A DNA stretch of 49,524 bases from Burkholderia sp. Ac-20379 (GCF_017104645.1 NZ_JAAGPF010000015.1:1-49524); one strand, 5' to 3'. Shown: positions 40,828 through 49,524, counted from the first letter of the stretch. Notes: generated by a model from the sequence alone, not told the origin. Numbers and translations are program-made.

Positions 40828-41415
40828 ATGCGGGAGCGGAACGTGAGTACGTCGGACAAGAAGGCAGGGCGGCAGAAGCCGGAGACGAGCGTGGTGGGGC
40901 TGCGCGATTTGCGCGATCTGGTGTCCTTCCAGTTGCGGCAACTGTCGAATATCTACACCAAGGGCTCGTCGAGCTCGTACGAGCGCCGTTTCAACCTGAC
41001 CATGAACGAATGGCGCTGCATCGCGCTGCTGCATGGGCGGCGCGGCATGTCGATGAACCGGCTCGCCGAGCATGCGCAGTTCGATCGCGGCCTGACGAGC
41101 CGCACCGTGCGCGGCCTCGAGGAGCGTGGCCTGGTGGCGCGCGAAGCCGACGAGAACGACGGCCGCGGCGTGGTCATCACGCTGACCGACGCGGGCCGCA
41201 CGCTCGTGGCGCAGGTGTTTCCGGTGGCGGACGAGCGCAACGCGCGTTTGCTGTCGTGCCTGACCAAGGCCGAACGCGACCTGCTGCCCGGCATTCTCGA
41301 GAAGCTCACCTTCCAGGCGCGCGCCATGCTCGATCAGGAGCGCGAGGAAGCGGGCTCCACTGACGAAGACGACCGAGAGGCCGACGACAAGTCCCGAGGG
41401 CGCGCTTCCGGCTGA
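40828..41415 (+). CDS. MarR-family regulator
   Basis: A 195-residue winged-helix regulator. The DNA-binding domain (about 58-125) shows LTMNEWRCIALLHGRRGMSM, LAEHAQFDRGLTSRTVRGLE and the wing ADENDGRGVVITLTDAGR. N- and C-terminal helices form the dimer; the C-terminus is a long charged tail. It is the likely repressor of the surrounding catabolic and transport operons, released by a pathway ligand. GTG 40843, with a nearby GGAGCGG, is an alternative start. A long GC palindrome follows the gene. Confidence 0.9.
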   Translation: MRERNVSTSDKKAGRQKPETSVVGLRDLRDLVSFQLRQLSNIYTKGSSSSYERRFNLTMNEWRCIALLHGRRGMSMNRLAEHAQFDRGLTSRTVRGLEERGLVAREADENDGRGVVITLTDAGRTLVAQVFPVADERNARLLSCLTKAERDLLPGILEKLTFQARAMLDQEREEAGSTDEDDREADDKSRGRASG

Positions 41416-41457
41416 GCCGCGTGCCCACGCCGGTGCATGCCGGCTTTCTGCATGATC

Positions 41458-41475
41458 CGCGCGCCCGGGCGCGCG
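41458..41475. terminator. Perfect GC palindrome after the MarR gene
   Basis: CGCGCGCCCGGGCGCGCG is an 18-bp perfect palindrome followed by CTTTC. It can form a hairpin only with a strained or shortened loop and has a poor T-tract, so terminator function is tentative. Confidence 0.35.
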
Positions 41476-41497
41476 CTTTCCCGATGAATCGAAACGA

Positions 41498-41636
41498 TTA
41501 TCCGATGCGATAAGGGCGGCGTTCGCCCCTTCATCGGAATTCGAGGTCGAAAAATAGTTTCGTAGTACGTATCAAAAAAAGTGAAAGACAGAGTGTGAGC
41601 AGCACTCGGAACGGATTCATTCCAACGGAGATCGCA
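41498..41636 (+). promoter_or_regulatory. Upstream region of the porin gene
   Basis: An AT-richer leader. It includes the inverted repeat TTATC-N6-GATAA (41498-41513), a small hairpin GGGCG/CGCCC just after it, the short repeat CGTAGTACG (41561-41569) and an A-rich run before the ribosome site. These are candidate regulatory elements for the porin; none matches an operator I can name. Confidence 0.4.
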
Positions 41637-42809
41637 ATGAAAAAGTGGATGGCGGCAGCGGCGGGCGGATGTCTCGTGGCGACGGGGATGGCGCATGCGC
41701 AGAGCAGCGTGACCTTGTACGGCCTGATCGACGAAGGCCTCAACTACACCAACAACGTGGGCGGCAAGCGGCTGATCGCGATGTCGAGCGGCGACACGCA
41801 GGGCAGCCGCTGGGGCTTGCGCGGCAGCGAGGATCTCGGCGGCGGCGCTGCCGCGATCTTCCGGCTCGAATCGGGCTTCAATCTCAACAACGGCAAGTTG
41901 GGCCAGCAGGGGCGGGCGTTCGGGCGTCAAGCCTACGTCGGGCTGTCCAGCGCCAGCTATGGCACGGTGACGCTCGGCCGTCAGTACGATTCGGTCACCG
42001 ATTACCTGGCCGGCTTGACCGCGAACGGCAACTGGGGCGGCGGCGTGTTCACGCATCCGTACGACAACGACAATACCGACGACACGTTCCGACTGAACAA
42101 CGCCATCAAATACGCCAGCCGCGATTACCACGGCTTCAGCTTCGGCGGCATGCTGGCGATGAGCAACGGCACGTCGTTCGGCCGCAACCGCGCCTGGAGC
42201 GCCGGTGCGCAGTATCAGAACGGGCCGCTCGCGCTCGGCGCCGCCTATCTGCAGATCAACGATCCGAATGCCGACGCGGGCGGCGCGGTGTCGATCGGCC
42301 CGAACGGCAGCCCCGACGGCAGCTGGACCGCGCGGCGGCAGCGCATCTGGGGCGCCGGCGTGAACTACACGATCGGCGCGACCACGCTCGGCCTGTCGTT
42401 CATCCGAACCGATCTCGCGAATCCGACCGACACGCAGTACGCGAATTTCGCGGCCAGCCCGACGCTCGGCGCGGCGTCGTCGATACGTTTCGACAACGTC
42501 GAGGTGAACGCGAAATACCAATTCGCGCCGGCCTTCTATGTGGGCGGCATGTACACCTACACGCGCGCGCGCTTCAATGGCACGTCGGGGCGCGGCGCTT
42601 CGCCGAAGTATCATCAGTTCGGGCTAATGGCGGATTACAACCTGTCGAAGCGCACCGACGTGTACGTGCAGGCCGCCTATGTGCTGGTGGCCAATGCGGC
42701 GTCCGTGGCGGGGACCGGCCTCGAATTCGCCGCCAATCCCGACACGGCGGGCCCGGCGTCGACCAATCGGCAAGTCATGGCGCGGATCGCGATGCGTCAC
42801 AAGTTCTAA
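41637..42809 (+). CDS. Outer-membrane trimeric porin (OmpC family, Burkholderia type)
   Basis: A 390-residue general porin. The signal peptide (MKKWMAAAAGGCLVATGMAH, cleaved after HAQ-type site) precedes SSVTLYGLIDEGLNYTNNVG, the start typical of Burkholderiales 16-strand porins; GSRWGLRGSEDLGGGAAAIF and AFGRQAYVGLSSASYGTVTLGRQ (shown in part) follow, and the protein ends with a C-terminal Phe (MRHKF) as outer-membrane barrels do. It probably admits the substrates used by adjacent transporters. The start was chosen at the signal peptide with an ACGGAG ribosome site. Confidence 0.93.
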   Translation: MKKWMAAAAGGCLVATGMAHAQSSVTLYGLIDEGLNYTNNVGGKRLIAMSSGDTQGSRWGLRGSEDLGGGAAAIFRLESGFNLNNGKLGQQGRAFGRQAYVGLSSASYGTVTLGRQYDSVTDYLAGLTANGNWGGGVFTHPYDNDNTDDTFRLNNAIKYASRDYHGFSFGGMLAMSNGTSFGRNRAWSAGAQYQNGPLALGAAYLQINDPNADAGGAVSIGPNGSPDGSWTARRQRIWGAGVNYTIGATTLGLSFIRTDLANPTDTQYANFAASPTLGAASSIRFDNVEVNAKYQFAPAFYVGGMYTYTRARFNGTSGRGASPKYHQFGLMADYNLSKRTDVYVQAAYVLVANAASVAGTGLEFAANPDTAGPASTNRQVMARIAMRHKF

Positions 42810-42819
42810 GCCGTGCCGG

Positions 42820-42852
42820 GTACGGCGCCCGGCGTGCGGTGCCGTACTTTTT
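42820..42852 (+). terminator. Rho-independent terminator of the porin gene
   Basis: A 10-bp stem GTACGGCGCC / GGTGCCGTAC (42820-42829, 42838-42847, one G-U pair) with an 8-base loop is followed directly by five T residues. This is the best intrinsic terminator in the window. Confidence 0.85.
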
Positions 42853-42915
42853 GAATCGTTATGATGGTGGCGTCGCCGTTCCATCCCAACCCAACCGCAG
42901 CGCACGCCATCGACC

Positions 42916-43875
42916 ATGAATCGCTCCGACCATGCCGGCCCCGGCGCCGACGACGTTCACGCGTTGTTCCGCGGCAACCTGCTTCCGCGCCTGGATCTGG
43001 TCACGCTGCGCCTGTTCATCGCCGTGGTCGAGGAAGCGAGCATCGCCAAGGCCGCCGACCGCGAGCATCTCGCGCCGTCGGCGGTCAGCAAGCGGCTCGC
43101 GGATCTCGAGGCCGCCGTGCGGGTGCCGCTGCTCGAGCGGCATCGCCGCGGGGTCAGCCTGACGCATGCGGGCGAGGCGCTGCTGTCGCATTCCCGCCGC
43201 CTGCTGCGCGACGTGCTGCGTCTCGAAACGGAAATGTCCGAGTTTTCGTCGGCGACGAAGGGCGCGCGCGGGCATATCCGCGCATCGGCCAACGAATCGG
43301 CATTGTTCGGCTTCTTCCCCGATTCGCTGGGACGATTCATGCGGGATTACCCGCATATCACCGTCGAACTGCAGCCCGACACCAGCACGGGCGTGGTGCG
43401 CGCCGTGCGTGAAGGCGCGGCCGACCTCGGGATCTTCTGGGGCGAGCAGGCCGTCGACGATCTTAACGTGATGTCGTGTTACGTCGACCGGCTCGTGGTG
43501 GTGGCCCCGAAATCGCATCCGCTCGCCAGCCGCCGCAAGATCCGGTTCGAGGAGCTGCTCGACCACACCCTGATCATGCAGGAGCCCTACAGTTCGATAC
43601 AGGGCCTGGTGGAGCGCCTCGCCACCGCGGCGGGGCGCGTGATGAAATCGCGGATCCGCGTCGCGGGATTCGATGCGGTCTGCCGCATGGCCCAGGCCGA
43701 ACTGGGCGTCGGCATCGTGCCCGACTATTTCGTGAGCGACCGCGCGCTGGCGATGCAGATCACCGAGATCGCGCTCGACGAGCCGTGGGCCAGCCGCCTG
43801 CACAAGCTGTGCATCCGCAAGGACGAGGAGATGCAGCCGGCCACCCGCCTGCTCGCCGATTTCCTGACCGCGTAA
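42916..43875 (+). CDS. LysR-family regulator
   Basis: A 319-residue LysR-type regulator. The HTH lies at about residues 28-87 (LRLFIAVVEEASIAKAADRE, LAPSAVSKRLADLEAAVRVP), followed by an effector-binding domain with GHIRASANESALFGFFPDSL and LGVGIVPDYF. It is oriented with the leuCDB-like genes, whose first gene starts about 165 bases downstream, so it is their most likely regulator. Sequence type resembles regulators of small organic-acid catabolism, but the ligand is unknown. Confidence 0.9.
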   Translation: MNRSDHAGPGADDVHALFRGNLLPRLDLVTLRLFIAVVEEASIAKAADREHLAPSAVSKRLADLEAAVRVPLLERHRRGVSLTHAGEALLSHSRRLLRDVLRLETEMSEFSSATKGARGHIRASANESALFGFFPDSLGRFMRDYPHITVELQPDTSTGVVRAVREGAADLGIFWGEQAVDDLNVMSCYVDRLVVVAPKSHPLASRRKIRFEELLDHTLIMQEPYSSIQGLVERLATAAGRVMKSRIRVAGFDAVCRMAQAELGVGIVPDYFVSDRALAMQITEIALDEPWASRLHKLCIRKDEEMQPATRLLADFLTA

Positions 43876-44039
43876 GCGCGGCGTCAGGCCGATTTCTGGC
43901 ATCGCGGTTCACGCATCGAGCGTTCCCAAATACGACTTCAGCCGTAATTTTGACGCACGCAGACTGAGTTCCGTTCATGGATACCGAGCGGCCGGGCAAC
44001 GCGTTTGCCCGTGGGCTGCGAGGACTGTACGGAGTTCGC

Positions 44040-45473
44040 GTGAGTTCATCTTCGATTCCGGCGCGCACCCTGTTCGACAAGCTGTGGGACGACCATGTCG
44101 TCCACGAGCGCGACGACGGGCAAACGCTCATCTACATCGATCGGCATTATGTCGGCGACGATCTTCCGCGCGACGTATTCGCGGGCCTGTCGCGCCGTGG
44201 CCTCGCCGTGCGCCGGCCGGACGCGACGTTCGCGATGGCCGACCACTACGCCTCGACCCGCGGCCGCACGCTGGGCGCTATCGTGGACGACGAGCGGCGC
44301 GAACTGGTCGAGGACCTGATCCGGTTCACGGGCAAGCATGGCGTCGCGATGTTCGGTCTCGACGATCCGCGGCACGGCATCGTGCACGTGACCGGCCCCG
44401 AGCAGGGGCTGACGCAGCCCGGCATGACGGTGGTGTGCGGCGACAGTCACACGTCGACGCACGGCGCCCTGGGCGCGTTCGGCTTCGGCATCGGCGCGTC
44501 GGAGGTGGCGCATGTGCTCGCCACCCAGACCTTGTGGCAGCGGCGCCCCGCGACGATGCGCGCGCGCTTCGCCGGCAGCATGCCGTTCGGCGTCACCGCG
44601 AAGGACGTGGCGCTGGCGATGATCCACCGGATCGGCGTGGCGGGCGGCGTCGGCCATGTGATCGAGTATGCCGGCGACGCCATCGACGCGATGTCCGTCG
44701 AGGCCCGCATGACGCTCTGCAATCTGTCGATCGAAGCCGGCGCGCGCGCCGGCCTGATCGCGCCGGACGACACGACGATCGCGTATTTGCGCGGCCGGCC
44801 GTTCGCGCCGCAGGGCGCCGCGGCCTGGGACGCCGCGGTCGCGCGGTGGCGCGCGCTCGCCACCGACGACGGCGCGGCGTTTTCGCGCGAGATCGCCGTG
44901 GACGTCGCGCGCATCGCGCCGATGGTCAGCTGGGGCACCAATCCCGCCCAGTCGACGTCGATCGGCGGTGCCGTGATCGAGCCTGCCGACATCGCCGATG
45001 CGGCATTGCGCGCGCGTTCCGTCGCGGCGCTCGACTACATGGGCCTGCGCCCGCTGCAAAAGCTCGAAGGCCTGGCGATCGACCGGGTCTTCATCGGCTC
45101 GTGCACCAACGGCCGCCTCGAGGATCTGCGTGCCGCCGCAGCCGTGCTCAAGGGCCGGAAGGTTCGCATTCCTACCTTGATCGTGCCGGGCTCGCGCGCG
45201 GTGCAGGACAGCGCGAATGCGGAGGGGCTCGACCGGATTTTCCGGGACGCGGGCGCCGAATGGCGCGAGCCCGGCTGCTCGATGTGCCTCGCGATCAACG
45301 GCGACGAAGGGCGCGCCGGCGAGCGTATCGCCTCCACCACCAATCGTAATTTCGTCGGACGCCAGGGGCGCGGCGTGCGCACCCATCTGATGAGCCCAGG
45401 CATGGCGGCGGGCGCCGCCGTGACGGGCTGCCTCGTCGATTACAGGAGCCTGCTCGGCCATGCAACCGCTTGA
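44040..45473 (+). CDS. leuC: Isopropylmalate dehydratase large-subunit family protein (LeuC-like)
   Basis: A 477-residue aconitase-superfamily large subunit. [4Fe-4S] ligands lie in IGSCTNGRLEDL (Cys) and REPGCSMCLAINGDEG-type sequence (two Cys); VCGDSHTSTHGALGAFGFGIG and NRNFVGRQGRG are family signatures. The GTG start at 44040 is chosen since TLFDKLWDDHVV then falls near the N-terminus as in other LeuC proteins; an ATG at 43977 would add 21 unusual residues. With the small subunit it would isomerise or hydrate a 2-hydroxy acid. The catabolic setting makes a paralogue acting on a substituted malate or maleate likelier than leucine synthesis. Confidence 0.87.
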   Translation: MSSSSIPARTLFDKLWDDHVVHERDDGQTLIYIDRHYVGDDLPRDVFAGLSRRGLAVRRPDATFAMADHYASTRGRTLGAIVDDERRELVEDLIRFTGKHGVAMFGLDDPRHGIVHVTGPEQGLTQPGMTVVCGDSHTSTHGALGAFGFGIGASEVAHVLATQTLWQRRPATMRARFAGSMPFGVTAKDVALAMIHRIGVAGGVGHVIEYAGDAIDAMSVEARMTLCNLSIEAGARAGLIAPDDTTIAYLRGRPFAPQGAAAWDAAVARWRALATDDGAAFSREIAVDVARIAPMVSWGTNPAQSTSIGGAVIEPADIADAALRARSVAALDYMGLRPLQKLEGLAIDRVFIGSCTNGRLEDLRAAAAVLKGRKVRIPTLIVPGSRAVQDSANAEGLDRIFRDAGAEWREPGCSMCLAINGDEGRAGERIASTTNRNFVGRQGRGVRTHLMSPGMAAGAAVTGCLVDYRSLLGHATA

Positions 45474-46065
45474 TTCGCTGGAAGCCGTCGCCGTGCCGAT
45501 GCCGGGCGGCGACATCGATACCGACCAGATCCTGCCGGCCCGCTTCATGCACGCGCGCCGCGTCGATTACGGCCGCTACTGCTTTCACGATCAGCGCTTC
45601 GATGCGCGCACCGGCGCGCCGCTGGCCACGTCGGTGCTGAACCGGCCGGAATACGGCCAGGCGCGGATGCTGGTGGTCGGGCCGAACTTCGGGTGCGGAT
45701 CGTCGCGCGAGCAGGCCGTGCACACGCTGGCCGATTTCGGCATTCGCGTGATCGTCGGCACCACGTTCGGCGACATCTTCTTCGTCAACTGCATGAAGAA
45801 CGGCATCTTGCCGATTCGCGCCGACGCGGCATTCGTCGAGCGCGCGATCGGCGAACTGACGATGTCGCCCGGTGCGGCGATGGCGGTCGATTTGCGGGCG
45901 CAGCGGGTGCTTGCCCCGAACGGCGCGGCCGCGACCTTCGAGATCGACGGATTTTCCAAGCAGGCGCTGCTGGACGGGACCGACGAGATCGATCTCACGT
46001 TGCGGCTCGTCGCGGAAATAGAAAGGTACGAACGGCGCCGCGGCGTGGTGTTGCCAGCCATGTGA
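45460..46065 (+). CDS. leuD: Isopropylmalate dehydratase small-subunit family protein (LeuD-like)
   Basis: A 201-residue swivel-domain subunit. GGDIDTDQILPARFM and VVGPNFGCGSSREQAVHTLADFG are the hallmark segments, the latter forming the substrate carboxylate pocket. It overlaps leuC by 14 bp, has an AGGAG ribosome site, and is followed by the leuB-like gene. It requires the LeuC partner. Substrate range cannot be told from the visible motifs. Confidence 0.9.
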   Translation: MQPLDSLEAVAVPMPGGDIDTDQILPARFMHARRVDYGRYCFHDQRFDARTGAPLATSVLNRPEYGQARMLVVGPNFGCGSSREQAVHTLADFGIRVIVGTTFGDIFFVNCMKNGILPIRADAAFVERAIGELTMSPGAAMAVDLRAQRVLAPNGAAATFEIDGFSKQALLDGTDEIDLTLRLVAEIERYERRRGVVLPAM

Positions 46066-46119
46066 CGTGCGGGGCCGGTTGGTTGTGAACGATCGAACGG
46101 AATCTATATAGGAATGCAT

Positions 46120-47184
46120 ATGAAAGTTGCCGTTTTGGCGGGCGATGGGATCGGCCCGGAAGTGACCGAGCAAGCGCTGAAAGTCCTGAACGTGATCGCC
46201 GGCGACGGCCTGCCGCTCGAATTCGAGCCGGCGCTGGTGGGCGGCACGGCCTACGATCGCACGGGACACCCGTTGCCGCCGGAAACCCTGCGGCTTGCCC
46301 GCGATGCCGACGCGATCCTGTTCGGCGCCGAGGGCGGCTTCCAGTACGAGACGCTGCCGCGCGGGCTGCGCCCCGGCGACGCGCTGCTCGCGCTGCGCCA
46401 GGAACTGGATCTGTTCGCGAACTTTCGCCCCGTGGTGGCCTATCCCGAGCTGTTCGGCGCGTCGCCGCTCAAGCCGTCGTATATCGACGGGCTCGATCTG
46501 CTGATCGTTCGCGAGCTGACCGGCGACCTGTACTTCGGCGAACCGCGCGGCATCGTCGAGGCGGGCGGCAAGCGCGTCGGCATCAACACGATGCGCTACG
46601 ACGAAGACGAAATCCGCCGGATCGCACACGTGGCGTTCCGCGCCGCGCGCGGCCGCCGCTCGCGCGTGTGCTCGGTCGACAAGGCCAACGTGCTCGAGTC
46701 GATGGAGCTGTGGCGCACGGTGCTGGAGGAAGTGGCGCGCGATTACCCGGACGTCGAACTCGAACATCTGTACATCGACGCGGCGACCATGTCGCTGCTG
46801 CGCGCGCCGCTGCATTTCGACGTGATCGTGACGGGCAACCTGTTCGGCGACATTCTGTCCGACGAGGCGTCGATGCTGACGGGCTCGATCGGCATGCTGC
46901 CGTCGGCGTCGATCGGCAACGGCAGGAAGGGGCTGTACGAGCCGGTGCACGGCTGCGCGCCCGATATCGCCGGCAAGGACGTGGCGAACCCGATCGCGTC
47001 GATCCTGTCGGCGGCCATGATGCTGCGCATGAGCTTCGATGCCGACGACGCGGCCACGCGCATCGAGCGCGCGGTCCGCCGCGTTCTGGCGTCGGGCTAT
47101 CGCACCGCCGACATCGTCGAGCCCGGCACCAAGCGGGTGGGCACCGCGCAGATGGGCGACCTCGTGGTCGCGGCGATGGCCTGA
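46120..47184 (+). CDS. leuB: Isopropylmalate dehydrogenase-family protein (LeuB-like)
   Basis: A 354-residue beta-decarboxylating dehydrogenase. [45 protein letters not shown] and [20 protein letters not shown] are family motifs with the Mg-binding aspartates and catalytic Lys intact. The segment normally YVDNAAMQL reads YIDAATMSL: the Asn after the catalytic Asp is Ala and Gln is Ser, which may alter substrate choice. Relatives oxidise isopropylmalate, D-malate or tartrate. The start is set at 46120 because AGGA lies at proper spacing; ATG 46114 is two codons upstream. Confidence 0.87.
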   Translation: MKVAVLAGDGIGPEVTEQALKVLNVIAGDGLPLEFEPALVGGTAYDRTGHPLPPETLRLARDADAILFGAEGGFQYETLPRGLRPGDALLALRQELDLFANFRPVVAYPELFGASPLKPSYIDGLDLLIVRELTGDLYFGEPRGIVEAGGKRVGINTMRYDEDEIRRIAHVAFRAARGRRSRVCSVDKANVLESMELWRTVLEEVARDYPDVELEHLYIDAATMSLLRAPLHFDVIVTGNLFGDILSDEASMLTGSIGMLPSASIGNGRKGLYEPVHGCAPDIAGKDVANPIASILSAAMMLRMSFDADDAATRIERAVRRVLASGYRTADIVEPGTKRVGTAQMGDLVVAAMA

Positions 47185-47225
47185 ACGGGCCTCGCGAATC
47201 GGGAACGGGACACAGGGAGACCGAC

Positions 47226-48326
47226 ATGACCCAAGCTCAACAACCTCTGGTGCGCTTTCGCGGCGTGGGCAAGAGCTACGACGGCGTTCACCGCGTGGTC
47301 GAGGGGCTCGACCTGGATATTCACGAAGGCGAGTTTCTGTCGCTGCTGGGGCCGTCGGGTTCGGGGAAGACCACCTGCCTGATGATGCTCGCCGGCTTCG
47401 AATCGCCGAGCGAGGGCGAGATCTGGCTCGGCGACACGCTGCTCAACACCACGCCGGCGCACAAACGCAACATCGGCATGGTGTTCCAGAACTACGCGCT
47501 GTTTCCGCACATGACGGTGGCGCAGAACGTGGCGTATCCGCTCACCGTGCGCCGCATGCCGGCCGCCGAACGCACCGCCGCGGTGGCGCGGGCGCTGGAC
47601 ATGGTGCAGATGTCGGCGTTCGCCTCGCGCCTGCCCGGCAGCCTGTCGGGCGGCCAGCAGCAGCGCATCGCGCTGGCCCGCGCCTTGGTGTTCAACCCGC
47701 GCCTCGTGCTGATGGACGAGCCGCTCGGCGCGCTCGACAAGCGGCTGCGCGAACACATGCAGGTCGAACTGAAGGATCTGCACGCGCGGCTCGGCCTGAC
47801 GTTCGTCTACGTCACGCACGATCAGAGCGAGGCGTTGACGATGTCCGATCGCGTCGCCGTGTTCGACGCGGGGCGGATCCAGCAGATCGACCGCGTCGAT
47901 GCGTTGTACGAAACGCCGGGCAACGGCATCGTCGCGAACTTCGTCGGCGACAACAATATTTTCGTCGGCCGGTTGCTCAAGGTGGACGGCGAGCGGGGCG
48001 AGGTGGGGCTGCCCGGCGGCGCGGTGCTGGCCGGCCGCGTGGTGGGCGCGCCGCGCGTCGGCGATGCGGTTCGCGCCTGCGTGCGCCCCGAACGCATCTC
48101 GCTGCGCACGCAGGCGGCGGCTTCGCCGGCCCCGGCACACAACCGGATCCGAACCCGTTGCGCGGGCACCCTCTATTTCGGGGACCACGTGCGCTTTCGG
48201 TACGAGCTCGACAACCAGGTGCCGGGTTTCGTGAAGGTGCCGCTCGACGACGAAGGTCTCGCGCGGATCGGCGGGGGCGACGAGGTCGTTCTGTGCTTTT
48301 CCGAACAGCACGTCCGGATCTTCTAA
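47226..48326 (+). CDS. PotA-type ABC transporter ATPase (second system)
   Basis: A 366-residue ATPase with intact Walker A LLGPSGSGKTTCLMM, Q-loop FQNYALFPHMTV, signature LSGGQQQRIALARA, Walker B LVLMDEPLGALDK and H-loop YVTHDQSEALTM, plus a C-terminal TOBE domain. It is a paralogue of the ATPase at 37960. It follows the leuB-like gene by 41 bases and precedes a binding-protein gene, so import of the substrate for the leuCDB-like enzymes is plausible. Ribosome site GGGAG. Confidence 0.92.
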   Translation: MTQAQQPLVRFRGVGKSYDGVHRVVEGLDLDIHEGEFLSLLGPSGSGKTTCLMMLAGFESPSEGEIWLGDTLLNTTPAHKRNIGMVFQNYALFPHMTVAQNVAYPLTVRRMPAAERTAAVARALDMVQMSAFASRLPGSLSGGQQQRIALARALVFNPRLVLMDEPLGALDKRLREHMQVELKDLHARLGLTFVYVTHDQSEALTMSDRVAVFDAGRIQQIDRVDALYETPGNGIVANFVGDNNIFVGRLLKVDGERGEVGLPGGAVLAGRVVGAPRVGDAVRACVRPERISLRTQAAASPAPAHNRIRTRCAGTLYFGDHVRFRYELDNQVPGFVKVPLDDEGLARIGGGDEVVLCFSEQHVRIF

Positions 48327-48358
48327 CAAGAACGTTTCAGTCAACTGAGGTGGATACC

Positions 48359-49405
48359 ATGCGTAAATCACAACGGATCGGCGCGGTTGCGCTCTCGATC
48401 GCCCTGCAATCGTTCCTCGCCTTCGGCGCGCAGGCGCGTCCGCTGGCGGTCGTCAATTACGGCGGCACGCTGGCGGATGCGCAGCAGGCCGCGTTCGTCG
48501 CGCCGTTCAAGGCGGCGACGGGCATCGACGTCACGGCCTCCTCGTATTCGGGCGAGCAGGCCAAGGTCAAGGCGATGGTCGACGGCCATCAGGTGAGTTG
48601 GGACGTCGTCGAGGTGGAATCGACGGACGTGGGCCGCGGCTGCGACAACGGCCTGTACGAACGGATCGACTGGTCGAAGCTGCCGGACGCCGCCAATCTC
48701 GACCCGGCCGCGAAGACGCGCTGCGGCGTCGGCCTGTTCGCCTGGGCCAACGCGTTTGCCTACAACACCAAGCTGCTGAAAACCGCCCCGGCCAGTTGGG
48801 CCGATTTCTGGGACGTCAAGAAATTTCCCGGCAAGCGCGGCATGCGCAAATCCGCGCGCGGCAATCTCGAGTTCGCCTTGATGGCCGACGGCGTGAAGCC
48901 GGCGGACGTCTATCGCGTGCTGGCCACGCCGGCCGGCGTCGATCGCGCGTTCCGCAAGCTCGATCAATTGCGTCCGGCGATCCAATGGTGGGATGCCGGC
49001 GCGCAACCGGCCCAGTTCCTCGTGTCCGGCGACGTGGCGATGTCGACCGTGTTCAGCGGCCGCATCGTGACCGCGCAGAAATCGGGCCAGCCGCTCGACA
49101 TCGTCTGGAACGGCGCCATTTCGGATTACGACTACTGGGTGATCCCGAAGGGCACGCCGATGAAGGACGAGGCGATGAAGTTCATCGGCTACACGATCGC
49201 CGCGGATCATCAGGCCGCGTTCCTCGCCCGGCAGCCGGGCGGCCCGTCGAACGCCAAGGCGCTCGCGGCGATGTCGCCCGAGCAGCGCAAGAGCCTGCCC
49301 AACACGCCCGAGCACGCCGCGGTGGGCGTGGTGAACGATCGCGAGTTCTGGGACGAGCACGGCGACGATCTGGACCAGCGGTTCGCCGCGTGGGCCGCGC
49401 GCTGA
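48359..49405 (+). CDS. PotD-type ABC substrate-binding protein (second system)
   Basis: A 348-residue periplasmic binding protein with a signal peptide (MRKSQRIGAVALSIALQSFL, cleaved near AQA). LAVVNYGGTLADAQQAAF, VSWDVVEVESTDVGRGCDNG and WADFWDVKKFPGKRGMRKS are typical of the PotD/PotF cluster. It pairs with the preceding ATPase; the permease begins 12 bases later. The ligand may be a polyamine, opine or other compound and is not fixed by sequence. Two cysteines (RGCDNG, TRCGVG) could form a disulfide. Confidence 0.9.
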   Translation: MRKSQRIGAVALSIALQSFLAFGAQARPLAVVNYGGTLADAQQAAFVAPFKAATGIDVTASSYSGEQAKVKAMVDGHQVSWDVVEVESTDVGRGCDNGLYERIDWSKLPDAANLDPAAKTRCGVGLFAWANAFAYNTKLLKTAPASWADFWDVKKFPGKRGMRKSARGNLEFALMADGVKPADVYRVLATPAGVDRAFRKLDQLRPAIQWWDAGAQPAQFLVSGDVAMSTVFSGRIVTAQKSGQPLDIVWNGAISDYDYWVIPKGTPMKDEAMKFIGYTIAADHQAAFLARQPGGPSNAKALAAMSPEQRKSLPNTPEHAAVGVVNDREFWDEHGDDLDQRFAAWAAR

Positions 49406-49417
49406 TCGGGTGCCGCG

Positions 49418-49524
49418 ATGACGAATCCGTCCGGGAATTCGATGGCGCGGGCCACGCCGGCCGACGGGGCGGCCCCCCGTGCGGCGCGTGCGCCGCGCTC
49501 GGCGCGGAGGCGTCGTGTCGGCGG
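49418..49524 (+). CDS. ABC permease, N-terminal fragment cut by window end
   Basis: An ATG 12 bases after the binding-protein gene opens MTNPSGNSMARATPADGAA and stays open to the window edge (35 codons). The sequence is a polar Pro/Ala/Arg-rich cytoplasmic tail with no membrane helix yet, as in many PotB-type permeases. Assignment rests on operon position only; ATG 49442 is an alternative start. Confidence 0.55.
   Translation, partial: MTNPSGNSMARATPADGAAPRAARAPRSARRRRVG

Noticed and set aside
44040-47184. Housekeeping leucine biosynthesis leuCDB
   Set aside because: Sequence differs from usual Burkholderia LeuB motifs, and the genes adjoin a LysR gene and an ABC importer. Kept as leu-like with doubt, since the rest of the genome is not visible.

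Overview
The window looks like a Burkholderia sensu lato chromosome. Evidence: very GC-rich coding sequence with strong G/C third positions in most genes, a Burkholderia-type trimeric porin, a type VI secretion (T6SS) vgrG island, and dense catabolic operons with LysR, AraC and MarR regulators. The species cannot be fixed from the sequence alone.

Region 1 (1-12.9 kb) is an accessory block of visibly lower GC bounded by IS3-family debris. It starts inside an IS3-family element whose outer end carries an exact 40-bp tandem duplication. Next come a small DUF3592 membrane protein and a glycine-rich protein, convergent with an orphan tssF (leftward). Then a rightward T6SS effector operon: vgrG, a DUF2169 protein, a DUF4150 (PAAR-like)-lipase effector, an ankyrin lipoprotein (probable immunity), a second effector-like protein with an unrecognised AT-richer C-terminal domain, and a small acidic probable immunity protein. 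The island is closed by an IS3-family element with an intact-looking frameshift signal but an apparent one-base deletion in orfB, a small gene ending at the IS edge, and an older transposase relic.

Region 2 (12.9-23.4 kb) holds an isolated secreted protein gene and then a nine-gene rightward carnitine/betaine catabolic cluster: CntA/GbcA-type Rieske oxygenase, dehydrocarnitine-cleavage enzyme (cdhC-like, DUF849), aldehyde dehydrogenase, ferredoxin-reductase, L-carnitine dehydrogenase (cdhA), thioesterase (cdhB), LysR regulator, AraC/GATase regulator (cdhR-like) overlapping by 4 bp the quaternary-amine binding protein gene (caiX-like). Pieces of two known carnitine routes, the oxygenase split and the dehydrogenase/betainyl-CoA route, sit in one transcription unit.

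Region 3 (23.5-41.4 kb) is an acyl-CoA and amine catabolic supercluster around an AT-rich divergent promoter at 28959-29336. Leftward: enoyl-CoA hydratase, CaiB-type CoA-transferase, enoyl-CoA hydratase, acyl-CoA ligase, nitronate monooxygenase-like flavoprotein. Rightward: an HMG-CoA-lyase-like enzyme lacking the family's usual cysteine, hotdog thioesterase, aldehyde dehydrogenase, MFS transporter, GMC alcohol dehydrogenase. Then a class III aminotransferase with a complete PotABCD-type ABC importer, and a MarR regulator. A TGAC-N3-GTCA inverted repeat recurs before the MarR gene, before the aminotransferase and in the divergent promoter, suggesting one MarR-controlled regulon for an unidentified amino-alcohol or amine.

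Region 4 (41.6-49.5 kb) has a porin with a good intrinsic terminator, a LysR regulator, a leuC-leuD-leuB-like paralogue set, and a second PotA/PotD-type ABC transporter whose permease gene runs off the window. The leu-like genes are probably a catabolic copy. No rRNA, tRNA, CRISPR array or replication origin was seen.
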